Source: Cannabis sativa | Lineage: Eukaryota; Streptophyta; Magnoliopsida; Rosales; Cannabaceae | Length of the DNA stretch: 64,000 bases | Assembly: GCF_029168945.1 (NCBI RefSeq) | Contig: NC_083605.1 | Span: 3,665,280 to 3,729,279, forward strand | Direction of reading: 5' to 3' | Shown here: piece after piece, positions 1 through 10,990 of the stretch | Layout of the letters: every line of letters begins with the position of its first letter | Numbering within the stretch: the stretch's first letter is position 1 | Translations under genes and position numbers: made by a program | The notes under the pieces: model-generated | The model's database searches: none | Told to the model about the DNA's origin: nothing | The model's input: the letters and a program-made list of their open reading frames with translations, nothing else

Positions 1-181
1 GTTCGTGAGAACACTGATACCACGTATAAATCTCTTGTGTCAAGTTATTTATTTTTCTGCAAATATTTTATATTACGCTTTGTTCGGATTTCTTTATGTG
101 AATTACTTTCTTCTTTGCAAACGCTTACAGTTTTTATATTTTCTTATATACAACTGACATTTGCAAAAACACGATTTTTCA
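1..181 (+). repeat. 3' part of the 5' LTR
   Basis: Matches 9116-9298. The two agree well at both ends but differ by substitutions and indels in a patch of about 45 bases (window 75-120). It ends in CA at 180-181, immediately before the primer binding site. The rest of this LTR lies outside the window. Confidence 0.92.
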
Positions 182-183
182 TT

Positions 184-195
184 TGGTATCATAGC
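184..195 (+). other. Primer binding site, initiator tRNA-Met type
   Basis: TGGTATCATAGC lies three bases after the LTR end and matches the plant initiator tRNA-Met complement TGGTATCAGAGC with one mismatch. This is where minus-strand reverse transcription would be primed. Confidence 0.8.
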
Positions 196-239
196 GGGAC
201 ACTAAACTCTTAGTGTGGTCCTATAACGTTTTTGTTAGA

Positions 240-1902
240 ATGTCATTTTTTGCAGAAGGAAGTTCTATTTCTAGACCACCATTGCTTAATGACTCTAACT
301 ATCCTTACTGGAAAGTTAGAATGAGAGCTTTCATCAAATCTCAAGATGAGAAGGCGTGGAGAATGGTTCTATCAGGTTGGTCTCCTCCAGGTTGAGACAG
401 ATTCTTCGGAGTAATACTATTATAAAATCGAACCGGAATGGTCTATTGAAGATGATAAACTATCTGCCTACAATAGCAAAGCCTTGCATGCTATCTTTAA
501 TGGTGTAGGTGAGGGTTACATTAAACTTATATCATCTTGTGTTTCTGCTAAGGAAGCTTGGGAGATTCTTCAAACTCAGTTTGAAGGAACTTCTGATGTG
601 AAAAGATCTAGATTCATCATGCTTCAAACTAAATTTGATGAGCTTAGAATGTCTGATAATGAAACTTTAACTGAATTCTATGAAAAATTATCTGACATTG
701 CTAATGAATATTTTGCTCTTGGAGAAAAGCTTGATGACTCTGTTCTTGTGAGAAAAATTGTTAGAGTTCTCCCAGAAAGGTTTGATACGAAACTTTTGGC
801 AATGGAGGAAGCTAAAGATTTTAGCACTATGAAAGTGGAAGAATTGATGGGTTCCTTACGTACTTTTGAATTAAATCAACAGATTAAACAAAAGGACAAA
901 CCCAAATCCATTGCTGATAAAGGTAAAAGTATTGCTTTGAAAGTTGCTAATAATGAAAATTCTGATAGTGAATGTGATGATGAGATTGCTTTATTAACTA
1001 AGAATTTTCAGAAATATATGAAAAAGATGGGGAATAAAAAGAATATTTCGAAAGGTTCAAAAGGTAATGCTTTCATTAAACCATCTGTCTCTAACAAAAA
1101 GGGAATTCAGTGCAGGGAATGTGAAGGTTTTGGGCATATACAATCTGAGTGTGCAAACACTTTGAAAAAGAATAAGAAAAGTTTCAATGTCACTTGGAGT
1201 GATGATGAAACCGAAAGTGATGAAGATATTACTGAAAATGTTGCCCTAACCTCTGTTATGACTAATGTGTTGTGTGATTCACAGGTGAAAGATAGATTGG
1301 TATGTCTGAATAATACCACCAAACAAGAGGAATCGGATTCGGATGAGTGCGAAATCTGTGAAGAATCTCTTGCTGAATCATACAAAGTCATGTATGAAAA
1401 ATGGATTCAGGTTGCTTCTGAAAATAGAGAGTTGAATAAATTGAATAAAAAATTGTCTCATCAGATTGAAATGTGTGAGTTGAAAATAAAAGAATATGAG
1501 ACAAGTGTTTGTGATAAAAATGAAAAAATCTCTCTATTGAAGAAGGAACTTGAAAACTTTAAGAAAAATGTTCAAATGCTTAATCCTTGATCTTCTATTT
1601 TTGAAAAAGCTCAGAATGCAGGTCAGAGAGATTTTGCAGGCCTTGGTTCTAATGGAATGGAAAGTTCTGGAGTCACGAAGTTTGTAAAATCTAGTGTTCC
1701 AACGAATCACCATGAGACTACAAACTCTGCCGTAACAGTTTCACAGCCTGTGGCAGCAAGAACGACTTCGATGCTTTGCAAAATCTCCGGGATTTTCGAA
1801 AAGGGTAAGATCTCGGGTAAAAGATTTGTTCCCATTTGTCATTTTTGTGGTAGAAAAGGACATATCGGACCTAAATGTTTCACATTGAACAACTTTGTTT
1901 AA
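240..1902 (+). pseudogene. copia gag (capsid/nucleocapsid), broken
   Basis: The ATG at 240 opens a Gag N-terminus with the pattern LNDSNYPYWKVRMRAFI, typical of plant copia Gag. A stop occurs at 393-395; homology resumes in another frame by 484 and runs to an in-frame TGA at 1588-1590, then continues in the same frame to a TAA at 1900-1902. Two CCHC zinc knuckles are visible: CRECEGFGHIQSEC (about 1111-1152) and CHFCGRKGHIGPKC (about 1837-1878). They would bind the RNA genome in the virus-like particle. Between them lies an acidic, coiled-coil-like stretch. The frameshift near 390-480 and the nonsense codons mean that no full Gag can be made without recoding. Confidence 0.88.
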
Positions 1903-4900
1903 AACAAATTATTTTGATAATTTGAAAAAATCTCAAAAGAAACGTAAAGGTTTGAAACAAATATGGGTGAAAAAGAAGTGTCTAGCTGGTTTTTCTGATA
2001 AAACTGCTGCATCTCAAATGTGGTATTTTGACAGTGGTTGCTCTAGACATATGACAGGTGACAAGGATTTCTTGACTAACATACGGCCTATGCAATGTGG
2101 AGAAGTCACTTTTGGTAATGGCTTATCAGGAAAAGTTGTTGGTATGGGAACTCTAAATTTTGAAGGGTTACTGGGCGAAAAATGTGATGTTAGTTGAAGG
2201 ACTGAGGGCTAATTTACTTAGCATCAGTCAAATCTGTGATCAAGGGTTTACTGTTTCTTTTGATAGTGATCATTGTTATGTTGTGAATGATGACAATGAA
2301 TGTATCTTGCAAGGATTTCGATCCAATGATAACTGTTACACTCTAACCCCTGTGTTTACTTGTCACTCAGCTATCAACAACACCACAGATCTGTGGCATG
2401 CCAAGCTTGGGCATATTAATTTTAAAAACCTGAAAAAATTGTCAAATGCAGGTATTGTTCGAGGTCTTCCCAAGCTTGGTAAGGAAAGTGAAGGTAAGTG
2501 TGAACCGTGTCAACTTGGGAAGCAATTAAAAATCACTCACAAGCCTGTGTCTGATATCAATACCTCAAAGGTATTGGAATTGCTTCACATGGATCTTATG
2601 GGTCCAATCCAAGTTGAAAGTTTGAATGGTAAACGATATATCTTTGTGTGTGTTGATGATTTCTCTCGTTTTACTTGGGTAGATTTCTTAAGAGAAAAAT
2701 CTGACACTTTTGATGCCTTTAAAACTCTTTGTCTGAGATTAAGAGTTGAGAAAGGTTGTAATATTGGGAAAATTGTTCGAATTCGAAGTGATCATGGTAA
2801 GGAGTTTGAAAATTCTGTGTATGATGATTTTTGCAAGTCTACAGGTATAACTCATGAATTTTCAGCTCCAAAAACTCCACAACAAAATGGAGTTGTTGAG
2901 AGGAAGAATCGAACTTTGCAGGAAATGGCAAGAGTGATGTTAAATAGCAAGAAATTGACAAAGCGCTTATGGGCTGAAGCTATTAACACTGCTTGCTACA
3001 TAATAAACAGAGTGTTTATTCGTCCAGGTACCTCAAAAACATCTTATGAAATCTGGAAAGGTAAGCGCCCCAATGTAAGTCATTTTCATGTTTTTGGATG
3101 TGTGTGTTATGTCTATAGAGATCGTGAGCATATTGGTAAATTTGATGCTAAAAGTGATGTTGGTGTGTTTATTGGATATTCCTTAAACAGTAGAGCTTAT
3201 CGTGTTTATAACATGAGAACTCAAACTGTTTTGGAATCAGCTAATGTGGTTGTTGATGATTTTAGAGATTTTTCAGAGTTTTCCACAGAAGCCAAGATAG
3301 ACAGTCTCATGGATACTCCTCCAAAAGTTGTAACAGCAGATCCTGATGCAGCAGAACCCATTGCTGATGCTGCAAATGACGAATCTGCTGCTGCAACTGA
3401 AACTGGAGAACCAGAACCGTCTATCTTGACTCATCCAAACATCATCACTGACTCTATTCAGAAAGAACCAAGCACCAGAGTCAAACTGAATCATCCAAAA
3501 GATCTCATCCTTGGAAATCCTGAAGAAAGCATGGTAACTCGCAGAAGGTATATTAATTTAATCAGCTTTCTTTGCTTTGTTTCTCAATATGAACCGAAAA
3601 ATGTGAAGGAAGCCATGACCTTTGAGGAATGGCTCAATGCAATGCAAGAGGAACTCAACCAATTTGTTCGCAACAAGGTATGGATTTTGGTCCGAAGACC
3701 AAAAGGTATAAATGTTATTGGAACAAAGTGGTTATTTAAAAATAAAAGTGATGAGTTCGGTACAATTGTGAGAAACAAGGCTCGTTTGGTGGCACAAGGG
3801 TACACACAGGTAGAAGGTATTGATTTTGATGAAACTTTTGCTCCTGTTGCAAGATTAGAATCAATTCGTTTACTTTTGTGTATTGCTTGTATTCTGAATA
3901 TTAAATTGTTTCAAATGGATGTGAAATCTGCCTTCCTAAATGGTATTTTGAATGAGGAAGTTTATGTTGAGCAACCAAAAGGATTCGAAGATCCTCAATT
4001 TCCAGACCATGTATACAAACTTGAAAAAGCTTTGTATGGTCTGAAACAAGCTCCTCGAGCTTGGTATGAAAGGTTGACTCAATTTTTACTTTCTCATGGC
4101 TATCACAGAGGTAGTGTGGATAAAACTCTTTTCATCAAACATATAAAATCTGATTTTATCATTGCTCAAATTTATGTTGATGATATAGTTTTTGGTTCTA
4201 CATCTAACCATGAAGTGCAGGTATTTGTTGATCAAATGAAAAGTGAATTTGAAATGAGCATGGTTGGTGAGCTTAATTTCTTTCTGGGTCTTCAAGTGAG
4301 ACAAATGGAAGGAGGTACATTTGTATCTCAAAGCAAGTATGCTAAGAACCTGGTCAAGAAATTTGGCCTTGAATCGGCTAAGCAGGTAAGTACTCCTATG
4401 AGCACCACACTGAAATTAACAAAAGATGAGAATGGAGTAAAGGTAGACACTACACTCTATCGTAGCATGATTGGAAGTCTTTTGTATTTAACTGCTAGTC
4501 GTCCTGATATCTGTTACAATGTGGGAGTGTGTGCTAGATATCAAAGTAATCCTATGGAATCTCATGTATCGAGTTTGTAAAAAGGATTATTAGATATGTT
4601 AATAGCACTCCTGATTATGGAATTTGGTACTCAAAAGATACCAATTCAAATCTTGCTTGTTTTAGTGATGCAGATTGGGCAGGAAATGCTGATGATCGAA
4701 AGAGCACAAGCGGAGGGTGCTTCTTCCTTGGGAATAATCTAGTATCTTGGCATAGCAAGAAACAGAATTCCATCTCCTTATCCACTGCCGAAGCTGAGTA
4801 CATAGCTGCTGGCAGTTGTTGCACTCAACTATTGTGGTTGAAACAAATGTTGATTGATTATGGGTTTGATTTGGGTGTTTTGACTATTTTTTGTGACAAT

Positions 4901-5116
4901 ACTAGTGCCATAAATATTTCCAAAAATCCTGTTCAACACTCTAGAACAAAGCACATTGATATAAGACACCACTTTATTAGGGAACTTGTTGAAAATAAAT
5001 CATTGCAATTAGAATATGTTGATACTGAAAAACAATTAGCTGATATTTTCACCAAGGCCCTAGATGCAAGTCGCTTTGACTCCCTCAGAAAATCTTTGGG
5101 AGTTTGCATTGTTTAA
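1895..5116 (+). pseudogene. copia pol (protease-integrase-RT-RNase H), frameshifted
   Basis: Protease: WYFDSGCSRHMTG near 2022-2060 with the catalytic DSG-type site. The frame shifts near 2160-2200. Integrase: HHCC zinc finger (LWHAKLGHINF ... CEPCQLGK, about 2392-2520), then the DDE core with DDFSRF, RSDHGKEF and PQQNGVVERKNR (about 2655-2910). Reverse transcriptase: KARLVAQGYTQ, FQMDVKSAFLNG and the catalytic YVDD (about 4175). The frame breaks again at 4577-4580, after which RNase H (DADWAG, STAEAEYIAA, DNTSAI, HIDIRHHFIRE) runs open to the stop at 5114-5116. At least two frameshifts separate protease, integrase-RT and RNase H. The domain order and the C-terminal RNase H motifs fit Sirevirus pol. 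Confidence 0.92.
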
Positions 5117-6190
5117 TTTTATCTGTTCATAATTCGTGTACAATAGTGTTATGTGATTCTTCTTTAGCTCTTAATCTTCTCTCATTGTATTTTGACAAAA
5201 CATGTTTATGCTTTTGGAATATAATTAGTTAGGATCTCAGTCTGACCATACTTTGTGATGTTGTGTTAAAAGATTCTTGTTATTCTTTATTTGTGTCTAG
5301 GATTAAATAATGTTCTTATACAGAGTTGAGCAATTTTTGTTTCATTCTTGTCAGGCCCCTTGCTGGAATAGAGCTACCCATACTGAGGTGTGAAAGCCAT
5401 CTGATGAGTAAGCTGGAACATTGTAATTAGCAACTATGATGAGGATGCACTACCATAGAAAAGGGCTACCTTCAGTATGGTGTGAAAGCATCCAGTTGCG
5501 GGATCAATTTGAAAAAGGCGAAAATGAAAAATCATGCCAAGGACAATGATCCTATTTCACTGCACACACTTATGTCTGACAAGTGTGTTCACCTCTGTAA
5601 GTCTCCTCTATTAAAATTAAATTAATAATCCTGGTTCACAATTCTCAGTAACATGCATATCTTTTTCCTCATCATCAATTAAGTATGATCATTTCATGAG
5701 ATTCTAATTAGTTATTTTCCTTGAAAGCATAACATGTAATCTACTTTGTCAATTGTCAATGATATTTGATTTCACAGCTTGATTCGAATCACATATACTC
5801 TCTGTACACATTATTTTTTACTTTCGGTTTTATTTAAAATAAAAAAAAAGAGGGAGGCGTGTGACTTGCTCCATGGGTCAAGGAAAATCTTGTGCATAAA
5901 TGGTAAGTATCAACATTCATTCTTTCTTTGATTTATTATGATATTTTTCCAAGTAAAGATTAAGCTTTATATGGTAATGTGTCTTTATTCTTGAAAGATT
6001 GCTTTATTTTTGGAAAAATTTGTTGGCATTTCTAGTTTCCTTTTATTTCTTTAAAAAAAAGGGAAAGGGGAAAGGAGTTGAGAAGTGGGCGGTTTCCTCT
6101 TTCGGTTCATGGGCTGGCGGTTTTCATTTGAATTTTCAAAAATTGGTTTCCTCTTTCTTGTTTTGATTCCAAGGTTATATAAACCAAATT
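5117..6190 (+). other. Non-coding spacer between pol and the extra ORF
   Basis: About 1.1 kb without a supported ORF. It contains a loosely repeated phrase (GAGCTACCCATACTGAGG near 5371; GGGCTACCTTCAGTATGG near 5463), short A/G-rich runs at 5840-5860 and 6050-6078, and ends in a promoter-like TATATAAA. Long pol-to-ORF3 spacers are usual in env-like-bearing Sireviruses. No gene is seen. Confidence 0.6.
6176..6183 (+). promoter_or_regulatory. TATA-box-like motif ahead of the extra ORF
   Basis: TATATAAA lies 96 bases upstream of the ATG at 6272 and only 15 bases upstream of the ATG at 6191. If used, transcription would start near 6205-6215, after the first ATG, so the protein would begin at the second methionine (6272, MVRTKNLG). 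This is inference from position only. Confidence 0.35.
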
Positions 6191-7834
6191 TTGTCTCTTA
6201 TTTCACCTCCTACCCGAACCTTCTTCTTGTTTCTTTGTCAGACACTATTCATCTTCTCTTTCAGTTTCAAAATGGTGAGAACCAAGAATCTAGGGCACTC
6301 TAAAAAATTAGAAGAAACCGTTCCAACTCCTTCTAGTGCTCCCCCTGCTGCCTCAGTTCCTTCTCCTGCTGTTGCAAAGCCTGGAGATTCATCGCTTCCC
6401 CAGCGTAAATCTCAAGCCGGGAAGCCAAAACGTCCACCCAAGCAAGTTGCTCGCAAATCGGTAAGGCCCTATCGCACCTGGACTTCCTCTTCTGAATCCT
6501 CGAAGGAATCTCCTCCTCCATTGGCTGTTCCTCCTCCTGCTGCATCAATGGCTGGCACCACTCCAACAGGCCCTTCCACTCGAACTCGAGCCCAGCAAGC
6601 CTCGGCTGAGAAAGATCTTCAAGCCTCTCAATCTCGAGAGAAGACTGCTCCTCCAGCCAAGAAGAAACTCAAGACTAATCCTCCCTCGGCTTCCTCGAGT
6701 TCCAGTTCAGAAGAAGAGGATCCAATGGAAGTCTCTTCAGACAAATCAGTATCTCTTCATACTGAGAAGGACAGTGAAGACACAGAACTCAGGCCAGAGC
6801 CTCCTCGTTCAAAAACTGCTTCTGCAGCAAAGGCCTCTGCTGCTGCCAAAGGCAAGCAGCCCATGGAAGATCCTCCATCTGGTAATATCCCTTCCTCTAT
6901 CTCTGGCTGTCCAACTTTTTACTATCGAGACAATGAGCGTGACTGGAATCTTTATGCAACTCGTAAGTTTGAAAGTGAGAGGAATTATGATTTGCATGCC
7001 CATCGCGTATATGGTATTGTAAAGTTTATTCAATTTCATCAATGGGAACACACTCTTACTGGTTTTATTGGGTTCATTGCTAACATTATTAAAGAGTTCT
7101 ATGCTAATCTTACTGATGATTTCCTTGATGAGAACTCTAGACTGTATAGAAGAGTGTATGTTAGGGGTCACTGGTTCTCATTTTCTGAAAAGGACATTGC
7201 TCAGGCTCTGCAACTGCCTGAGAATGTTTCCAATGCTGTGATGTCCATGGATCGTAACTTGATGCACTCTGAACTCACAGGAGCTCGTTCAGAATTGAAA
7301 CCAGGGGAGAGTCTTCGAATTACTCACCTCACTTTTGCTCATGCTTCCCTTATGCGGTTTGCACTAAGCAATTGGGTTCCAAATTCGAACAAGACCGTGG
7401 TGTCTCAAGAAGTGGCTACACTCCTTTACCGCATCACCTCTGGAACTTCCATTGATCTAGCCTCTCATATTCTCAACCAGATTGTCTCCTTTCGAAGAGG
7501 TAAAAAGCCAACCTTCAAACTTGTATTTCCAAATCTCATCTATAAGGTTTTATCCTCTCAGAAGAATGTGGCCCAAGAACATGAAACTCTTGAGCCTCCC
7601 ATCACTGGCCCTACATTCCAACCTTCTGAATATTTTGATGGTGTTTTCCAAAAACGGCCAAAGGCTGGTCTTCTTCTTTTCTGGCCGGGTGCAAGTTCAG
7701 GCTCTGCTGCTGCAGAGCTCCTGGAAGTCAAGTCTGAACTTCAGAATGTGTACACTCGTCTTGAAGCAATGGCTGATGTCCAGCTTGACATGTCCAGGCA
7801 ACTGACCACCTTGATTAAACTCTCCAAAAATTAA
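6191..7834 (+). CDS. Sirevirus extra ORF (env-like position, putative plant transposon protein)
   Basis: Open for 547 codons, or 520 from the in-frame ATG at 6272. From 6191 the first 27 residues are hydrophobic and signal-like (TFFLFLCQTLFIFSFSF); from 6272 they are absent. Residues about 35-235 are low-complexity and rich in Pro, Ala, Ser and Lys, with basic patches (KPKRPPKQVARKSVRP, PPAKKKLK) and an acidic Ser-Glu run. Residues about 240-490 form a globular region with VRGHWFSFSEKDIAQALQLP, resembling the 'putative plant transposon protein' domain found in such elements. A short C-terminal heptad-like helix (LLEVKSELQNVYTRLEAM) follows. Its function is unknown; the position is that of the env-like ORF of SIRE1-type elements, but no clear C-terminal membrane anchor is visible. 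It is the only intact ORF of the element. Confidence 0.75.
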   Translation: MSLISPPTRTFFLFLCQTLFIFSFSFKMVRTKNLGHSKKLEETVPTPSSAPPAASVPSPAVAKPGDSSLPQRKSQAGKPKRPPKQVARKSVRPYRTWTSSSESSKESPPPLAVPPPAASMAGTTPTGPSTRTRAQQASAEKDLQASQSREKTAPPAKKKLKTNPPSASSSSSSEEEDPMEVSSDKSVSLHTEKDSEDTELRPEPPRSKTASAAKASAAAKGKQPMEDPPSGNIPSSISGCPTFYYRDNERDWNLYATRKFESERNYDLHAHRVYGIVKFIQFHQWEHTLTGFIGFIANIIKEFYANLTDDFLDENSRLYRRVYVRGHWFSFSEKDIAQALQLPENVSNAVMSMDRNLMHSELTGARSELKPGESLRITHLTFAHASLMRFALSNWVPNSNKTVVSQEVATLLYRITSGTSIDLASHILNQIVSFRRGKKPTFKLVFPNLIYKVLSSQKNVAQEHETLEPPITGPTFQPSEYFDGVFQKRPKAGLLLFWPGASSGSAAAELLEVKSELQNVYTRLEAMADVQLDMSRQLTTLIKLSKN

Positions 7835-7907
7835 AGTGTTATAGTTTGTTTCTTTTTACTTAAACTTTGGTCTATTTTTGTTCTTTGTTTACTTTGGCCC
7901 TCCGATA

Positions 7908-8165
7908 AACAAAAAGGGGGAGAGATATTTATTTTTTGGCTTGTTGCCCAACTCTGGACCCTCTTTTTCAGGGGGAGTTGTGGTGTGTTAGTACTTGTGA
8001 ACTTAATGTTTCTTAATATTTAAAGTTAGCATGTTCTTTGTTTTTATTGTGATATTCGATTGTGTTACTTAGGGGGAGTAGTATCATTTGCTCTTGCTAA
8101 CTTTGCATTACAGGTACTTTATGGAAAAAATTATTTTGTTCATCTAAAGTGCCAAAGGGGGAGAT
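7908..8165 (+). other. Array of four polypurine tracts upstream of the 3' LTR
   Basis: The G5-AG core occurs four times: AAAAAGGGGGAGAGA at 7911-7924, GGGGGAG at 7971-7977, AGGGGGAG at 8071-8078 and AAAGGGGGAGA at 8154-8164. The last directly abuts the LTR start (TGTAAAG at 8166) and is the expected plus-strand primer. Several upstream polypurine tracts are a described Sirevirus feature. Confidence 0.8.
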
Positions 8166-8628
8166 TGTAAAGTCCTTTTTTGGCAAGTTAGGTGTCAAAA
8201 TAATTTTTCCTTTTTATGGTAAGATTGCTTTGCTTTCATTTTCGAAATCTTACCTCTTTTATTCGGTTATTAGTTGCCATTTTCCTTGTTTGGAAAGTTG
8301 CACTTTCAGCTGAACTTTCCTTTGTTGAAAACTTCTCAAAAGAGAAGGAATTCTCTTTTGGAAAGTTGTCTTTTTTAGGGAAACCTTGATTATTGCCTTT
8401 TCCTTATTAATTTCGATTGTATCTTGATACAATCAGAATATCTAATCTGTTTTTGGCAGGAATCAAGCTTTGAAAGAAGATCGGACCCGATTTGAGTAAG
8501 TTTCCCGTTTCTGGGCAGATCTGCTTCGTCAGCATCCGAATCTGTTGTAGCAGATCGTGTTTGTTTTTGGAAAGTTTTTGTACAGCTGCTAATTCGAAAT
8601 TGTGGTTGCCTCTTTGGTTTCTATGATC

Positions 8629-8636
8629 TATAAATA
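8629..8636 (+). promoter_or_regulatory. LTR TATA box
   Basis: TATAAATA followed by GAGCCTAGAGAGCAACC, about 465 bases after the LTR start: the usual U3/R border region of a copia LTR. The transcript would start some 30 bases downstream. Confidence 0.6.
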
Positions 8637-8820
8637 GAGCCTAGAGAGCAACCATTCGAATTTACCTCTTCCATTATTCATTTTCTACATTTATCTTTTG
8701 TGAGAAGAGAGTGTTTCTTTGTTTTGTGAGAGCCTAGTTGTTCACCTAGGTTCTAGTTGTTCTATTTCTGTTCTTACTCTATCCTAGAGGTTGTGAAGAA
8801 CTACTTGACTGAACAAGAGA

Positions 8821-8926
8821 TTGGTCTTCGGGAGAAGACTTGATTAAGCCTTACTTCGGGAGGAAGTAAGCACTTGGTCTTCGGGAGAAGACTTGCTAAA
8901 GCCTTACTTCGGGAGGAAGTAAGCAC
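8821..8926 (+). repeat. 53-bp direct tandem repeat in the LTR
   Basis: Two units, 8821-8873 and 8874-8926, each containing TTGGTCTTCGGGAGAAGACT and CCTTACTTCGGGAGGAAGTA. They differ at a few bases around ATT/CTA. Each unit itself holds two inverted half-sites (TCTTCGGGAGAAGA; TTACTTCGGGAGGAAGTAA), so the block can form small hairpins in R/U5 RNA. Confidence 0.85.
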
Positions 8927-9614
8927 TCACACTTCAAAGACGAAGGGAGTTCGGGCTTGAAGGTGTTTCAAGAAGTCAGATTCATAAAGTGGATTACAAA
9001 GGATTGCGGCAATACTTTAGAGGGAGTCTAAACTTGTTTAAGTCAATTGTCTTTGTAATTTTGATACTTTATTAATTGATTTCATTCTCTGGGCATGGCC
9101 CCGTGGACTAGGAGTGTTCGTGAGAACACTGATACCACGTATAAATCTCTTGTGTCAAGTTATTTATTTTTCTGCAAATATTTTATATTACACTGTTCGG
9201 TTCTTTGCTAAAGCAGAATTACTTTCTGCTGCTGCAAACGCTTACAGTTTTTATATTTTCTTATATACAATTGACATTTGCAAAAACACGGTTTTTCATT
9301 TAAACAAGTAATGTTTCCCAGCGTTTCCCAACCTTGAACAGATAAGAATAAAGTTTCATGTTCGAGCTGTTGCATTCAATTCTTCAAACATAGAGCAACA
9401 GTTTATATATAGAATCACTAAAACACTTAATTCTTTGGCTCCCCGCAAAACATTTGTCAAATTAGCAAGGCAGCAAGATGTAAGCATCTACCGTGAGATA
9501 ATGCTTTGAATTGGGAAAATATTAGCAAACAGAAGATCCCAATTTCTATGATAAAGATATTAAGTCAATGTCTCCAGAAGGAGTAAGATTCCTAAGCTAT
9601 TGCCAGTAACTTAC

Positions 9615-10079
9615 CTGCTTCAGATAGCAGATTACTCCAACATTAACAAGTTCTGCAACATCACTTTCTGTACTTTGTGAAAGCTTTTCTCCTTCAACCC
9701 ATCCGGTTCTATAAAGTGTAGTTAGTGGGGTTTGAACCTTTACCCTCTAACCTATTCACCAACTACCTTAACCATTACACCAAGGTTACTATTATGTCTA
9801 TAAATATCATCTTTTAATACAAATATATGTTGTATCGCTACAATGTGGGTCCGCCCCTGAGTAACAGAATAGTTGTTTGGTAATCATAGTATTAAACAAT
9901 ACTTGCAGCTTCATAATAAACAAGAATTCAGATACAAAAAAGGAAAGGTTATCAAAGTCACCTGTGGAAGGTCCTTTTTCATCATTTCAGCAAAACGTGT
10001 TCCATTTTCACCCTCATTAACATAATCTAGCTCCTCAAAGAAACGGGCTGCCCATTCATCAACCAGTCCGACAATTTCT
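9615..10079 (-). pseudogene. ABC1K (ABC1/ADCK atypical kinase) gene fragment, two middle exons
   Basis: Exon at 10079-9962 (after CAG, ending at CAG|GTGACT) encodes DEWAARFFEELDYVNEGENG, a kinase-core segment of plant chloroplast ABC1K proteins. A second exon ends at 9615 (CAG|GTAAGT) and encodes GEKLSQSTESDVAELVNVG. Its upstream part is cut at about 9710, where a SINE-like sequence lies, so the exon start is missing. Known family members act in plastoglobule and thylakoid lipid metabolism. Neither the ATP-binding N-terminus nor the HADPHPGN exon is present. Flanked by a Helitron 5' end, it looks like captured cargo. C-terminal exons of the same kind of gene lie at 22675-23372. Confidence 0.85.
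9711..9800 (-). mobile_element. tRNA-derived SINE head
   Basis: On the minus strand an A-box-like TGGTGTAATGGTTAAGGTAG (9782-9763) is followed by a B box GGTTCAAACCCC (9738-9727), spaced as in tRNA-derived SINEs. It interrupts an ABC1K exon at 9710/9711. The body after the B box is very short, so this is either a truncated SINE or a tRNA-like relic. It lacks acceptor-stem pairing that would make it a tRNA gene. Confidence 0.55.
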
Positions 10080-10290
10080 CTGATTGGAATTTAACACTTT
10101 TTAATTTCTCCAATTAGAATTTCGTTGCTAGAGGTGATGAAAAGGTATATTAATCGATTGGGATTGGGTTCAGATATTAATTAATTATTTTTTTTTTATT
10201 TTATTATTTTATTAAATAAAAATAAAAGTCACAATGAATTTCTCATAAACCAAGAATTCAGTTATATAGGCACACTTTATATAGAATAGA

Positions 10291-10509
10291 TATATAAGAG
10301 AAGTATAAAACGGTGATGTGGCTGTCTAAAAATACCTTAAAATACTCATTCTTTTTCCTCCATTTTTCTACTTTTCTATTAATTTTTTTAATAATTATTG
10401 TATAGCTAATAATATAAATTAAATTAAAATATCATAACTATTTTCTGTACAATTACATCGCTATTTTCTACGTGATTGTTCCACAATTTAATCATTCCTT
10501 GCATACTAA
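10291..10509. other. AT-rich spacer
   Basis: No gene, hairpin or repeat border is evident; A+T runs and short open frames only. Confidence 0.4.
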
Positions 10510-10990
10510 ATCAAGTATACCAAGCTTGCTGTAGCTGCTGCCATTACTTTCTTCTTAAACTTGCTAGTTTTTGCTTTATGTATCCATTTGAGCAGCTGTG
10601 ATAAATTTGTAGTCCGAGCCCCCCATGTCAGTCATTCCTTGATTTTCTCCACACAAACTAGTGAGTAAGAGCAGCGGAAAAACAGGTTCTTTATTGTCTC
10701 ATCATGCTGTAAACATCAGCTGCAAAAAGGATCTGTAACAATTTGAAATTTCTACAATCTATCCTTGGTTTTCAACCTATTTTAAATGGCTAACCATAAT
10801 AAAAAGCTATGTTTAGGTGTGTTAAACCTATTCCAAACTTCATTGCTCCAAGACACCCTCTTTTGAATGGGGCAAAGCAAGTCATATCCATGGGAGATTC
10901 TGTACCTGGTTTGTGAGAACTGTTGTGTGTCCACCAGAGTTCTGATTTGGTTCTTTGCTGCCACTATTGGTTTCCAGTACTAGCTCCCAT
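10510..10990 (-). pseudogene. LINE (non-LTR retrotransposon) RT zinc-binding domain remnant
   Basis: Minus-strand reading from about 10964 gives KRVSWSNEVWNRFNTPKHSF, the start of the zf-RVT domain found at the C-terminus of plant LINE reverse transcriptases. Downstream, with interrupting stops and frame changes, come NRLKTKDRL, DPFC and HDETI.NLFFRCSYS, the remaining zf-RVT landmarks. No RT core is present in the window. A decayed, 5'-truncated copy. Confidence 0.75.

Larger units (their letters stand above)
1..9298 (+). mobile_element. Sirevirus-like Ty1/copia LTR retrotransposon, 5' end outside the window
   Basis: Element in the order LTR end, primer binding site, gag, protease, integrase, reverse transcriptase, RNase H, extra ORF, polypurine tracts, LTR. 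Integrase before reverse transcriptase is the copia order. The long extra ORF after pol and several G-rich polypurine tracts before the 3' LTR are known hallmarks of the Sirevirus lineage. The first 181 bases match the last 183 bases of the 3' LTR, so about 950 bases of the 5' LTR should lie left of the window. gag and pol carry stops and frameshifts, so this copy is not autonomous; only the extra ORF is intact. It appears to have inserted into a Helitron-like sequence that continues right of 9298. Confidence 0.93.
8166..9298 (+). repeat. 3' LTR of the Sirevirus-like element (1133 bp)
   Basis: Begins TGTAAAGTCC right after the terminal polypurine tract and ends TTTTTCA at 9298. Its end matches window positions 1-181. 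It contains a TATA box at 8629-8636 and a 53-bp tandem duplication at 8821-8926. The bases after it (TTTAA...) would be the target-site duplication, but the matching 5' copy is outside the window. Confidence 0.92.
9299..10290 (-). mobile_element. Helitron-like element (H1), 5' part only, carrying ABC1K exons
   Basis: On the minus strand a Helitron-type 5' end starts at 10290 (TCTATTCTATATAAAGTGTG) and is preceded by A, as expected for A^T insertion. The same start occurs at 26146 and 46962, where CTAG-hairpin 3' ends can be paired. No 3' end is seen between here and the retrotransposon at 9298, so the element was probably split by the retrotransposon insertion, with its 3' end outside the window. 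Cargo: two ABC1K exons and a SINE. Confidence 0.6.

Noticed and set aside
9711..9800. A tRNA gene on the minus strand
   Set aside because: A- and B-box-like motifs are present, but no acceptor or anticodon stem pairing supports a tRNA; better explained as a SINE head.
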